This document shows positions 11,477 through 22,293 of a stretch of 64,000 nucleotides of DNA, piece by piece. The position numbers and the translations under genes are program-made. Location: positions 52,114,039 to 52,178,038 of the forward strand of contig CM038466.1 in NCBI GenBank assembly GCA_021464415.1. Reading direction: 5' to 3'. This stretch comes from Lonicera japonica (lineage: Eukaryota; Streptophyta; Magnoliopsida; Dipsacales; Caprifoliaceae). The first letter of the stretch is position 1. Each line of letters starts with the position of its first letter. The notes beneath the pieces are model-generated. The model saw only the letters and a program-made list of their open reading frames with translations, was not told where the DNA came from and ran no database searches.

Positions 11477-11659
11477 TGTTGTGGGAATAATTCTACTCAA
11501 CCCTTCATTAGATGAGCCATTTAAATAGGGTACAAATACAATAGTAAATAGGGTTAACAAGAAAGCTCAATATGGCCCATAATATATAATTTACACAATA
11601 AAATCCCTAATACATATTATATCTATACGATAGCACACTACATGTAATTTCCTTCAACA
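11477..11659 (-). repeat. 5' LTR of the outer copia element (minus strand)
   Basis: It has the same 183-bp length and the same termini as 413-595. The ten or so differences are mostly transitions. Confidence 0.9.
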
Positions 11660-13261
11660 CTAATTTACGATGAAAATATTCAAAAATTTAAATTTAAATG
11701 AAGTTTTGATATGGATTTTTGAATATTCATTATAGCTCTAAAGCATTGGACAATCAAGTGTCAGGGTAATGTTTACATGACTTACTAGAACATCGGATTT
11801 GTGTTCAAATTTGATCCATTTACTTGGATATGAATTGAGATTTCTTGTCTCAATATGATTCATTTACGATGTGATTCAATGCGACACATATATACCCAAT
11901 TTATCATTATTTATATTTGCCACCTAATTATTTGTATACTTCGGAAATAATAACCATTACCATAAAAACTATTAAATCAGTTTCTTTCACAAATTTTTGT
12001 TGCTATGAAGCTTAACTTTTTTATTATATTAATTTCATTATTTTTAATATATTTGCAAAATAGCTATTACGTAAAATTTAGTCATAATAGATATGATCTG
12101 GTCCGAATTTAATCTTAACAAATTTGGATTGTGTTAGTGTTTTAGTGATCTGGGATATGATCCTAATTCAAATTTGATCTAATAATATTTTAATAAATGA
12201 ATTTAGATTTACCATATTCCGATTCAACTCGAATACGTTGATAGGCCCAATGTTTACATCAAATCTCTTATGTAATATATTCCAAGGCATTAATCAAGTG
12301 TTGGGTTATGTTCACAAATCTGGACCAAGTAGCAAGGTGCAACGGTGACCCATTATGTTGTTGTTGTTGCCTTCTTTTTCTTTTCTTTTCCTTTTTAAAT
12401 TTTTTTTTAACACAATAATCCATTACACTACATTATTCTTGGGCGGAAAAGATGCTGCTAAATGCAATTGGTGTGACTCGAACCCGGCTCCCACGAATCA
12501 ACATGTTAACTATTTTACATCCGTGAGATAAAGCTTTTAGATTTGAGTACGTTATTATTTATCACTATTACAATTTATTTGCTTGGATACTTTATGTATC
12601 TCATTTATTATATTTAGGTTTTCTATATTTATAGTAATCATTGTATCTCATACCAATGTGAAATATGCGAGTTGCATATAGAGAATGCTGCCCTATTATG
12701 TAAATGAAGAATGCTACATTGCATCTGGCGCGTCTCAAACTTGTAATCTCTAGGTTGGGGAGAAAGGTTGTTTGCACCAGAATAACTCTTTGTTTTTAAT
12801 CAAAACTCTAATTTTAAATATAATTAATGACTTGAAGATAAATATACTTCTATTTAAAAATATGATAGAATAATTATATTCTAGAAAAATATGAGTTTGT
12901 ATCAAAAGTAACACAATAGAAATAAGGGTGGCAATTAGTGTTTTTAGTTCGTAATTGGGTTTGACACGACACAAACTTGGTTTTTTCTGGTTTTTATTTT
13001 ATTTATTTATTTATTTTTATTTTTCTTTTGATGAAACACAAATACCGTACGATGGACAATTGCAATTTTGACTCCCAACAAACACACTATAATACAAGTA
13101 GAAACAATAATTTCTTTAATTTAAAAACAAGACCAATTGACACGATAAGACACAATTAACACAATATACTTCCAAGTTCGTGCAATCTCATTTTAACGTT
13201 CAATACCAGCATGACACAACATTAGGTTTAAATTTTTCAGATGCAAATACAATATGGACGC
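11660..13261. other. AT-rich intergenic sequence, no gene seen
   Basis: There is no ORF with recognisable protein similarity. On the minus strand near 12467-12490 there is a GGTTCGAGTC stretch like a pol III B box, but I find no convincing A box upstream. Short runs of T and TTTA repeats occur near 12990-13020. Confidence 0.6.
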
Positions 13262-14965
13262 TGTGAGAATCCGCAAATGCGACCCCCGGGTCTCAATCCC
13301 GTGTTTAAGAGGTCTAAAACGTCGGAACGGATTTCATCGTTTCATTTGCTTCAAAATATAGGGGTCTGTCCTATTTTCTATTTCTAAATACAATTGGATT
13401 TGTTCAGAGTTGCCAGCATATTTTACAAGAAAACGTACAAAAATCTACGTAAGGGTAAAGGCCAAAATAGGCCTTATTCCTACGCGTTTAGTCTACGAAA
13501 CCGGGATTACTATAGGGTTCGGGAATTATATTACGATTTGGGAAGGTGTTAGGCACCCATTCCACCCTTTCGATCTCTAGTGGCTTATATGTTTATTCTA
13601 AAATTGGAAAACTTGGATGCATTTATTGATACTCTATCGTTTTTGGAAATAACTCATGAAAAACCTAAGTTTTGAAAGAAAATGGAAAAAAAAGGGTAAA
13701 AACTTTGTATTCCTTGATCCGATTTTCTTTGGTCTTATTGAAATGTTTAATTTACTAATGGCGGAAGTTTATCTTGTCTATTTTTTAAAGGAGAAAGATT
13801 TAGTATTGTTTCCTCATATAACAATATCAATTATCTCATTTTTTGTGCAGTTTAGAAAAAATCAAATTTTGTAGGAATTAATTTGATATGGAGTTGAACT
13901 CTTGAGGAGAGTGTATCAGATTTATCACAGTTTATGCAGAAGACAGAACATATTTGAGTTTTAACTCCTAAGTAAATATCATCGGTCCGAGTTTTGGAAA
14001 AGTTGGTTTTATTCAGGCGATGATGACTTTACTTTTTCTAGTTTTAAAAGTGATTTTATCGGTTTATTTTGGAAATAAAATATCGATAACCTTGACAATA
14101 AGTTTATCCAGCTAGAAGGTGGACAGAACAACAGATATGACAAGTCTACAAAACAATTCAAAATGGAAGTAAATGCTTTCGGTTTATGTTGGCCCAAGTA
14201 AGCCAATTCCCTACTCACTTATGGTACTCCCGAAAATAACTAGTACGTATATATGATAAACTTAAATAAGATTTTAAAAAAGTCTATAAAAACAATAAAG
14301 TAAGTATACAAAAATAATCTTAATTACTAGAAGGAATCTTAGTTACCTTCCCAACGATAAATAAGAATATGAGAGAGAAAATATGACCGAAGATAATCCG
14401 GAGGATATAGGCTTTTCTTCTCCAGATATAGTCGAGAATTCGACTTTAATGTTAGAGACGTCGAGTGTCAGAACTCGGAGATTCCTTAAATACTTCTTTA
14501 GAAAATCAGATTTTCAGATAATAACCCCTCCTTTTTTTTAGACTACCCAGAAAAGTTCCTCCTTCTCCTCTTGAGGTGTTGGCCTATTTATACTGTTCGG
14601 GGGAGATTGTCGCGCGATATTCCCTTCGAAAGGGCAAGTGTCGCGCGACATATAGGACAGTGTTACACAACAAACGGCTGAAGTGATATCCCTGACAGAC
14701 TGATGTGTCAGGGAGTGAATGGTCTTAGTCAAAGGGATTTGTCGTGTGACACCTGAAGGTTTGTCGTGCGACAATCTAGTTTGTCGCGCGACATACCAAA
14801 AAAGGTAGATTTGTCGCACGAAAAATCCCTCTGGGAAAGGGTTTGTTGGGTTACAAACTTTCCGGAGCAGTTTCTAGTACTTTTGAGTAAGTAACAGACT
14901 TCAACAACGGTACTAGCGAGCGTTCCTTAGGGTTCTTGCGGGGGTCACGAATTGAGGTATCTACA
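13262..14965 (+). mobile_element. Solo LTR, probably Ty3/gypsy type, 1.7 kb
   Basis: It starts TGTGAGAATCC and ends GGTATCTACA. The flanking 5-mers GACGC (13257-13261) and GAAGC (14966-14970) match at four of five bases, as expected for an old target duplication. No primer site, gag or pol adjoins either end, so it is a solo LTR left by LTR-LTR recombination. The stretch GGGAAGGTGTTAGGCACCC near 13540 resembles sequence I associate with plant gypsy-type LTRs, which is the only basis for the superfamily. Orientation follows from that resemblance and is tentative. Its 3' third carries the palindrome array described separately. Confidence 0.7.
14609..14823. promoter_or_regulatory. Array of six TGTCGCGCGACA palindromes in the solo LTR
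   Basis: Copies start at 14609, 14639, 14740, 14762, 14782 and 14812. Two are perfect 12-bp palindromes (14639, 14782). The others differ by one to three bases, mostly C-to-T or G-to-A at CpG sites. Start-to-start spacing is 30, 101, 22, 20 and 30 bp, close to whole turns of DNA. A repeated, spaced palindrome in an LTR could bind a dimeric transcription factor or a silencing protein; which one is unknown. Confidence 0.7.
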
Positions 14966-15295
14966 GAAGCCCATCCTCCAGTCAATTTTGTGCAATTTTA
15001 TCCCGGTGATGCATTATGTATTATGTTAAGCTACACATTATCAAAATAATCATATCTTAGCTAGATCATACTTCTAAAGTTGTACGTTATTTTATCAATA
15101 AATATAATTACTTTAATAATAAGTTTAAGGATAATAATGTTAGTATTTTACAAAACGTATTTTAACACTCTAAAATTATTTTTAGTGACAAAAAGTATTC
15201 CAAAATCTAAATAATATCTATAAAATATAATTAAAGATGATTTTAACATGTTATAATATTTTCATAAAATATTATTTGAAATTTGATTATTTTGT
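14966..15295. other. AT-rich sequence, nothing recognised
   Basis: There is no ORF, RNA gene or repeat that I can identify between the solo LTR and the first copy of the dispersed repeat at 15296. Confidence 0.6.
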
Positions 15296-15610
15296 CGCGT
15301 CATTTATAAAATTATTGTTTGTAAAATTATTACTGATGTAGTACTTGTTTTTTACTTTTTAATGTATGACAATACTAGTCATATTAATTTATGTGAAAGT
15401 AGGCCAAACAAAAAACATTGCTTTTACTTGCAGAATAATAGCTTCTGTCACTCAGCTCCTCGATTCCTTACGTGCGGTCTAACTCAGAGTGATTTTGATT
15501 TTTGACAGCCAACTAAAATTACCATATTACCCTTTACCATAACCCATTAATTATTGGGTAAAATTTTCCATCCACAAAAATATATACTCAGGCAGACATT
15601 GTGTAATCCT
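15296..15610 (+). repeat. Dispersed repeat family 1, copy A (shortened)
   Basis: It shares AATTATTGTTTGTAAAATTATTAC, ATGTATGACAATAC, ATGTGAAAGTAGGCCAA, CACTCAGCTCCT and TACCCTTTACC blocks with copy B (18738-19400, inverted) and copy C (22294-23465, same strand). It lacks the middle part present in B and C. It is a noncoding element of unknown class. From 15611 to 16389 I see no gene; a TTAGAGCATCTCTAATGG stretch near 15937 looks like one end of a MITE but has no matching partner. Confidence 0.7.
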
Positions 15611-16389
15611 GTTAATGGGTTGGTTATATGACGAGTTTTATTTTTATCCGAACATAATTTAATAAGTTATTGGATAATTTTTTAAAATTTATATATGATT
15701 TAATTTATTATCGTATAACTCGATAAGATGAATGATTAAAACTTTTTGTATTTAATTTTTACTAGAATAAGATGAATGAATAATTAAAACTACTAAAAAA
15801 GTAGGGATAAACATGAAACGTCCACAAATACTAAAATCAATACAAATCATTGTTTAATTAAATAAATATTGGTTTTATAAAAAGAATTAAAAACCTGATA
15901 GCCACCATAATTCGTTAAGAGGGTTCACTAATTAACTTAGAGCATCTCTAATGGTTGTGTATATTTTTTTTGTGTAAAATCCTATGTGTAAAGGAGTTTT
16001 AGACATAAATTATACACAAATCCATTTTGTGCTCCAATGGTACTCATGTATAAAATTGAAATGGACCAATGAAAATTACACTAATGGATTATATCATTAT
16101 ATGTAATATTCAATAATTTTGTATGAAATTTTTTTTATACATAATTTCATAATCACAATGTATCTTATTATTTAGCTTTTGATGAGTAAATTTCAAATAT
16201 ATATAAATTCTATTAAAAAATAGATTTTAGATTTTGAATTATATCATTTTAAAGTTTTTGTAAAAAGTTAAGGGGAAAGAAAGATGATGAGAATGCGTAA
16301 ATTGAATTTGTATTTTATACAACCTTTTTATATACCAAAAAAATTATGCATAAGAAAATAATAAATTTACTTTTATTTTAAGAATGTCT

Positions 16390-17560
16390 TTTATTACTAC
16401 CACTAGAGCCTCAGAGTGGTCATAAGCAATAGTAACGGAAATGATTATGTCGTCAAAGAAATAAAATTGTTTGACAAGAATAAAATTGACATTAAAATGC
16501 CCTTATACTACAAAGAAGTATTTGAGTCCTAACCACCCCCTTCATCTAATATACGAAATTTACTTAATTTTTTGGGATGTCTCAATTAAAAGCCTCATTT
16601 CAAAGTTACCGTATAAATTTAATGTGATTTTACCTTCAACTAAGCCTTTTATTCCACAGCTTAAGGGGTAAAACTAAGGCCATTGGCTCTCTCCCTTCCT
16701 CGAGAAGGGTTATTACAAAGCTAGTGAGTTCAATAGTCACAAAGTTGTGTTATGTTTTTAAATTATCAATTTTATCCCCACATTTTTTTTTTTGAAGATC
16801 ACCTATTGTGAGCTATTGTGAGTCATGATTGATGAGTGTTGGCGCATACTTGAATTTTTTGATGGGATCTTGCAACATATGTGGAGGGAAGGAAATGCTT
16901 GGGCGGATATACTTGTAAATGTATGAGGGTTATAAAATGAGGGTCTTGTTATTCTCGAGAATTCTCTTGATTGTGTTAAGAATTTTCTTTATGCGGACAT
17001 GACCAGGGTGTGATATTCGGACATGGCTTCTCTTCATTATCATTCGGTTTAATTTTGTTCAATGAGATTTAATTTAAGAGCTAAACAGATGAATTTTTTT
17101 ATGAAAATTAATAGAGATGATCTTACTTTCATCAGAAGATTCAATCTAGAAGTAGGTGAAATAATCATCTAAAATTTTAATAATAGAAAATGAATTTATT
17201 ATCAATTTTTTATTATATTAACTTTCGCTTTGAATTTCTTTATGAAATTTTATAAAGATGGTCTACTTATTATAAAAATCATCTCTATAATTTTCATAAA
17301 AAATATTATTCATTTAATTTTGAAATTAAATCTCATTAAATAAAATTACACCGAATGGATAATGCAAAGATTCTACTTTCTACTTATTAACTTTCTGTTT
17401 ACCCCAAAAAAAGAAAAGAAAATTGAAAGTCCATTTTCACTAAATATAATTATAAAAATATATTAATATTGCCCATGTGATAGATAGAGATGATGATAAA
17501 TGGTATCTGGAAAATGTGCAGGAGAGAATCTAATGTCTCGTCATCAAAATAGACTTGAGG
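16390..17560 (+). repeat. Dispersed repeat family 2, copy 1
   Basis: Blocks such as GTCGTCAAAGAAATA, GAGAAGGGTTATTA and GATGATAAATGGTATCTGG recur in the same order at 24762-25700 and 26770-27610. A GCTCTCTCCCTTCCT piece also lies near 40333. The matching 3' part (GCACAACTA, CTTCTCATGAGCCCC) appears at 19619-19750, so this copy was split by later insertions between 17561 and 19618. No protein is encoded and the class is unknown. Confidence 0.6.
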
Positions 17561-17687
17561 TTAAATTTTGTTTTTTTCTCCCTTTTTCACTTTTATGAGT
17601 TGTTACGTGTCTAGAATTTTAACGAATGTACACTGCCTGAGTGGTCCATTTTTGTGGAAGCAAAATTATTCCATAGGTTTAGGTAAA

Positions 17688-17962
17688 GGGTGGGGCTATT
17701 GCCACACCCCATATGTCTCTGTAACACTCCCTACATTTGACTCGGTATATTTGGGCCGAGTATATAATCATCTACTCGGTGTAATAGAACCGAATTACTG
17801 TTAAAAATAAAAAAAATACATTGACTCGGTCCGATAGCACCGAATAATGTGTACATATTCGGCCCTATTGCACCGAATCAATGTACACATGCTCGGTCCT
17901 ATTGCACCAAATCAGAGCGGGAGTGTTACAGAGAGTTATGGTGGGTGGCAATAGCCCCACCC
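17688..17962. mobile_element. 275-bp MITE, Mutator-like, with 9-bp target duplication
   Basis: The terminal inverted repeats are about 45 bp: left GGGTGGGGCTATTGCCA and on to TCTGTAACACTCCC, right GGGAGTGTTACAGAGAG and on to GGCAATAGCCCCACCC. The flanks 17679-17687 and 17963-17971 are both TTAGGTAAA. A 9-bp duplication is typical of Mutator-like elements. The interior has tandem stem-loop units built from CTCGGT and ACCGAAT halves. There is no transposase, so it is non-autonomous. Confidence 0.9.
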
Positions 17963-17971
17963 TTAGGTAAA

Positions 17972-18737
17972 AGGTAACTCAAGAATTGGCCCAATGGTTG
18001 ATAATAAGTTGTAAGTGTTTGCACTTTGAGCACGTAGCATTTATAGTTATTAATTTGGACTATTTTTTTTATCTTGTAATTAGGTTTTGCAATGTATCGT
18101 GTACAAGTCGATTTTGTGTCGGGTAAAAAGTATCTCGACCCATATACAACCTGTTTAATAAACGAGTAAAAAATTCTAATGCATACATGACCTATTTAAT
18201 TAACGAATAACACGACCCGATTTGTTTTAACTTATTTAAGATAAATGATTCAATTCAGATTGTATACGAATAACATTTCGTGATCCGCTAATAATCAATC
18301 AACTATTAAAATATACACACTCAATAATTTATACATATGTAACAACAATAACTAAAAATCATTGTATATTATAATTGTGTTGGAACAGAAGAAAAGGAAA
18401 GGTCATGATGGAATGCAAAAGATATAATACAAAATTTAAAAGTTTTTAAAAAAAATTTAGGTAAATATATATTTATCATATATGTGTTACACGGGTTATT
18501 AACGGGTTTACAAGACCCGAAATTAACTCATATTTTTACCGGGCTAAACGGATTTTATTCGAGTCTCGCGAATTTACATGAAATTGAATAATTTAATAAA
18601 CGAGCTTCCGCACTCGTTAAGGATTCACCAAAACTTTGTAAATTTGTGTCAATTTGCAATATTAGGATCTCCTAGAATTGAAAGGATTAATTGAGATATG
18701 CGAAAGTTGACTTAGACATGGTAAGGTTTAAACAAAA
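17972..18737. other. AT-rich sequence, nothing recognised
   Basis: There is no coding frame of note. The region sits between the MITE and repeat copy B and is probably decayed insertion material within repeat family 2. Confidence 0.5.
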
Positions 18738-19400
18738 AATAAAAAAATTAAGTTTGGGTAAAGGGTAAAATGGTAATTGTGGTTGGTTGTCAAAATCACT
18801 CTGAGTTAGACCAAACTTAAGGAGCTGAGTGGCAGAAGTTAATAATTCTAACATTAAATGTTTTTGGTTGGCCTACTTTCACATAAATAAATACCCCTAC
18901 CGTTGTCGTACATTAAATAGCGCGCGAAAGTTGTGTTGAGTTTTTAGTTATGGGTGGAGGAGGCTCCAGAGATTTTATTGTCTTTTTTTTAATTGGATTC
19001 TTTTTTCTTTTTTTTTTTGTTTTAGTTTTTCACGGGATTTAGATTAACTTTTGCGCACCTCGATTAATTTTTGTTTGTCTAAATTCGACTTTGGAAACTT
19101 TAAATCGACTTAAAGTTGTCCAAGTGGTAACCTTATACCACTGGATCAATAGACTTAATTATTTTTCTTTATTTTTCTTAATGTATTTTGTTATGGTTGC
19201 TTTCAAAAAAAAACCAAAATTGTAATACGTCGATAACAATTTAATAAACAATAATTTCAAAAAGGGCGATTTGTACATACCCAAACCCAAAAATTTAGCA
19301 TAATTTGATCTTAGTACCCATTTCTTATTTTTTTCATATTGGTATTTTGTACCCATTTTCAGTTTAATAGATACTTTGATGTTATTTGGTTGAGTTTTTT
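18738..19400 (-). repeat. Dispersed repeat family 1, copy B (inverted)
   Basis: This is the reverse complement of the copy C plan, with blocks in order TACCCTTTACC, CACTCAGCTCC, ATGTGAAAGTAGGCCAA, CACAACTTTCGCGCGC, and further on GAAAGCAACCATAACAAAA. At 19178-19180 it keeps an uninterrupted TTA where copy C holds the 492-bp MITE, so it serves as the empty site for that insertion. Confidence 0.75.
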
Positions 19401-19744
19401 TAACAAATAACTTGGGCTTTAAAAAAAGAAACGTGTGGGTTCACCAATTTTAAAAACTCCAATCAAGTAAAAAAAATTATCTTTTAAAAACTTTAATAAA
19501 TGAATAAAAAACAAATATTATATTTTTTGTAAAATTTTAAAAATAGGGCACCATGTACAAATCGAATTAAAGTATAATTTTAATAAATTTTAAATTAAAC
19601 ATTTTAAAAATAAAACTAGACTCTACAAATAAACGCACAACTACAAGTTAATATAATGCTTCTCATGAGCCCCTTTTCTCTTCTTTTCCAATTATTATCG
19701 GAACAAAACTAAATGAATTTTACATGGTCCCGAGCCCCACTAAA

Positions 19745-19747
19745 GGG

Positions 19748-19810
<63 letters not shown>

Positions 19811-20090
19811 CATTTTTTTGCGGTGACACTAATTACATACACAATTTTACTCGATAATGCTGTTACTCATTTACTAAGTCCTATTACACCAAGTATATAT
19901 ACATTAGCTCAATACAATAGGGCTGAGTTATTGTTGAGAATAAAAAAAAATGCACTGGTTTAACCCTATATAACCAAGGAAATATGCATATATACTCGGT
20001 GTTATAGGATTCGGTTCTATAGAATTGAGCCAATGTTGGAGTTTCATAAAATGTTTTGGTGTGTAATTAGCACTGCCCTTCTTTTGAGGG
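19745..20090. mobile_element. MITE-like element with an (ATT)n microsatellite inside its left end
   Basis: The left end GGGCA, then the microsatellite, then GACACTAATTACATACACA mirrors the right end TGTGTAATTAGCACTGCCC. The interior has CTCGGT-type stem halves like the 17688 MITE (for example ACTCGGTGTTATAGGATTCG). No target duplication is visible. It may be a diverged relative of that MITE. Confidence 0.5.
19750..19810. repeat. (ATT)n microsatellite, about 20 units
   Basis: An uninterrupted trinucleotide run. Long frames across it, such as a poly-Tyr frame, are artefacts. Confidence 0.95.
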
Positions 20091-20404
20091 CGATTTGTAG
20101 TTGGGTTCCAAAGTTTTATTATAATTAAATGTTGGTACTATTTTTTTTATATATTAGTATCTTGGTACCTATTTCCACTTTAATAAGTAATGTGGTACCC
20201 ATCTTTGATGTTTTCGTTAATTAACCATGAAATACATTGTAAAATAAAAAAATGTTGTTTTGACTATTGGAACACATTGTTCTTCTTACAATTGTAACGT
20301 TAGAAGGTCCACCAAAACTTATAACACCAAAAACTTCATTAAATTAAAACTTATAACACAAATTCAATCGAAGTTGAAGCTTATGCTATGTTACTTCAAT
20401 TTAT

Positions 20405-21270
20405 GGGAAAATACATTAAATCCCCTATGATTTGTCGGGTTAATGGATCTATCCCTTAAACTATTTTACTCAACACTAAACCCCCTGTATTATTATTGTC
20501 TTTCAATTTATCCCGACCCAGTTAAAAATCGTCAGAGTTTCAAACAAAGGGATTTTCTTGACATTATTAATAATAAAATAACAATAATGCAATTATTTAA
20601 GATAAAATAGGAGCCCACTTGCAATGAATTAAAATATTTATTTTTAAACAATAATGCAATATTATTAATAATAAAATCACAATATTCTAACAATTAAGAC
20701 TATATCAAAGACAGGATAACACAATGTAACATATTGAAAATGCAAAAACGTTATTTTAATAGTATTTCATGGAAGAGAATAAAGTAAAAAAAAATTATTT
20801 ATTTTTAATAGGTTTTGATTATATTTGAAAATTTTAAATGATGTTAAATGAGACACACCGAAATATAAATTGTAAAAATTTATTTGAGATGGACAAACTA
20901 AAACTTCGATTTAAAGTATGATTAAATGACAATTTTCTAGTATTCCATATAAATTTGCAATGACACTTACACCGTGTGATAACTTTGGTTATTACTCTAT
21001 CTTGGCAAAAAATTAATTGATTAAAAGATGTTGAGTAATCCAATGGTAATGTATTTTATGTTTTAAGTTCATTTTATTTAATAAAAATATAAGGACAAAA
21101 TTTAATGGGCAAAAATGAAATAAATATCAAACTTTTTGAAAATTTGACTAAACGGATCAGGGTAAACTAAAAGGTGGCAATAGTATAAGAGAGTTTAGTG
21201 TGAAGTAAAATAGTTTAGGGAATTGCCTGTTAGCCCGACAAACCACAAGAAGATTTAATGTATGTTCCCC
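20405..21270. mobile_element. Non-autonomous DNA element with about 100-bp inverted termini
   Basis: The left end GGGAAAATACATTAAATCCC, then TTTGTCGGGTTAA and TAAACTATTTTACT, is mirrored on the right (reverse complement GGGGAACATACATTAAATC, TTTGTCGGGCTAA, TAAACTATTTTACT). Arms match over about 100 bp with scattered changes. No transposase frame lies between them and I find no clear target duplication. The long termini suggest a Mutator-like origin. Confidence 0.7.
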
Positions 21271-21828
21271 TTTGGTTCAAAATCAAGATAATTACCTCTG
21301 CTGCAATCTTTATATACTTCTCATCTTCTTCAATTACTCTTCTTCTTTTTTTTCAATTAACAAATTCTTTAATTATTCACTAGTGGGTATTGTGGGTTTC
21401 ATTAAAATTTCCACATGTTCTCTTACCTTAACTCTAAGCACATGCAAGCAACCAACAAGTCTTCAATACTCATACAAAGAGCAGGGAAAAAATATTGGTA
21501 TCCTTCAGGACTAACAAATGTGCATATAACCTGTTTATTAAAATGCCTCAGATAATATTCATATTTGTTTTGTGTGAGCTCCAAATAGCTCATATGTAAA
21601 CCGAAGAATATTGGGTGTTATTTGGAACAAAGGTTTTTTTTTTTTTAACTTCACGGATTAAGTTGGTCAACTAATAGAACTGTTAAAAATAGGTACCAAA
21701 ATATTTATTAAACTGAAAATGGTTATCAAAATATCAATATGTTAAAATAGATACTAAGAGAATCTGAAGTATGTGTGGTAAATTAACAAATTTATCATAC
21801 TCACTGCTATGGTGGATAGAATTTAGAG

Positions 21829-22270
21829 CACAAATTAGTGCTATACGGTAGTGAGAAAGCAAACTTACTGTATGCTTAAATTTTACTCATACGGTTGTGC
21901 CTTACTTGTATAAGCCATATCAGTATCTTTTACTTGTACAAAAAATTAATGTTTCATACGGTTGAGCCACAACGGTATAGGGCTTTTCTATTTATTTATT
22001 TTTACTCATCTGGTTGAGCAACAACCGTATAAATATTTTTATTTATTTTTTTAATGCTAAAATATCCTTGCGAAAGAGTTAAAAAAAATCATACGACTGT
22101 GCTTCACTTGTACGAAGTTTTTTACTTTTATTTTTTTAAGCTAAAAATTCATATGAGATTGATATAACCGTATAACTATTTTTCATATAGTATATCAGGT
22201 GTAGCCGCTTAAAAAACAGTGTCAAATTTATGGGTAAATTTTACCTACACACTATAAATGCTCTAAGATA
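21829..22270. repeat. Fold-back repeat region of CATACGGTTG units
   Basis: Imperfect stem-loop units occur near 21853, 21893, 21957, 22010, 22091 and 22150. Each pairs a CATACGGTTGTGC-like half with a CAACCGTATA-like half. The ends share TTAGAGCA in inverted orientation (about 21831 and 22260). This looks like a MITE built from repeated hairpins, but the boundaries are uncertain. The stretch 21271-21828 before it shows no gene; near 21610-21790 it holds an inverted relative of a repeat seen at 19262-19400 and 20090-20230. Confidence 0.5.
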
Positions 22271-22293
22271 CAAATATGCTAAAACTTTGAGTA

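Larger units (their letters stand above)
413..11659 (-). mobile_element. Old Ty1/copia LTR retrotransposon, chimeric, with a nested insertion
   Basis: The element reads on the minus strand. From its 5' end it has a 183-bp LTR (11477-11659), a leader, a gag start (ATG at 10282), a nested plus-strand element (3391-10216), RT and RNase H remnants (3357-1095), tandem repeats in the 3' noncoding region, a purine tract and a 183-bp 3' LTR (413-595). The LTRs differ at about 10 of 183 positions by eye, so the insertion is old. Two things are odd. The flanks (TCAGA before 413, CTAAT after 11659) do not form a target duplication. Gag, protease and integrase, roughly 3 kb, are missing where the nested element sits, because the outer coding sequence stops after 22 gag codons on one side and resumes just ahead of RT on the other. 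A simple insertion would not delete target sequence, so I infer a later deletion or recombination between copies. Confidence 0.85.

Noticed and set aside
12467..12490. Possible tRNA or SINE (GGTTCGAGTC on the minus strand)
   Set aside because: No cloverleaf and no convincing A box upstream; only the B-box-like piece is present.
19724..19963. 79-codon ORF rich in Tyr
   Set aside because: It is the translation of the (ATT)n microsatellite.
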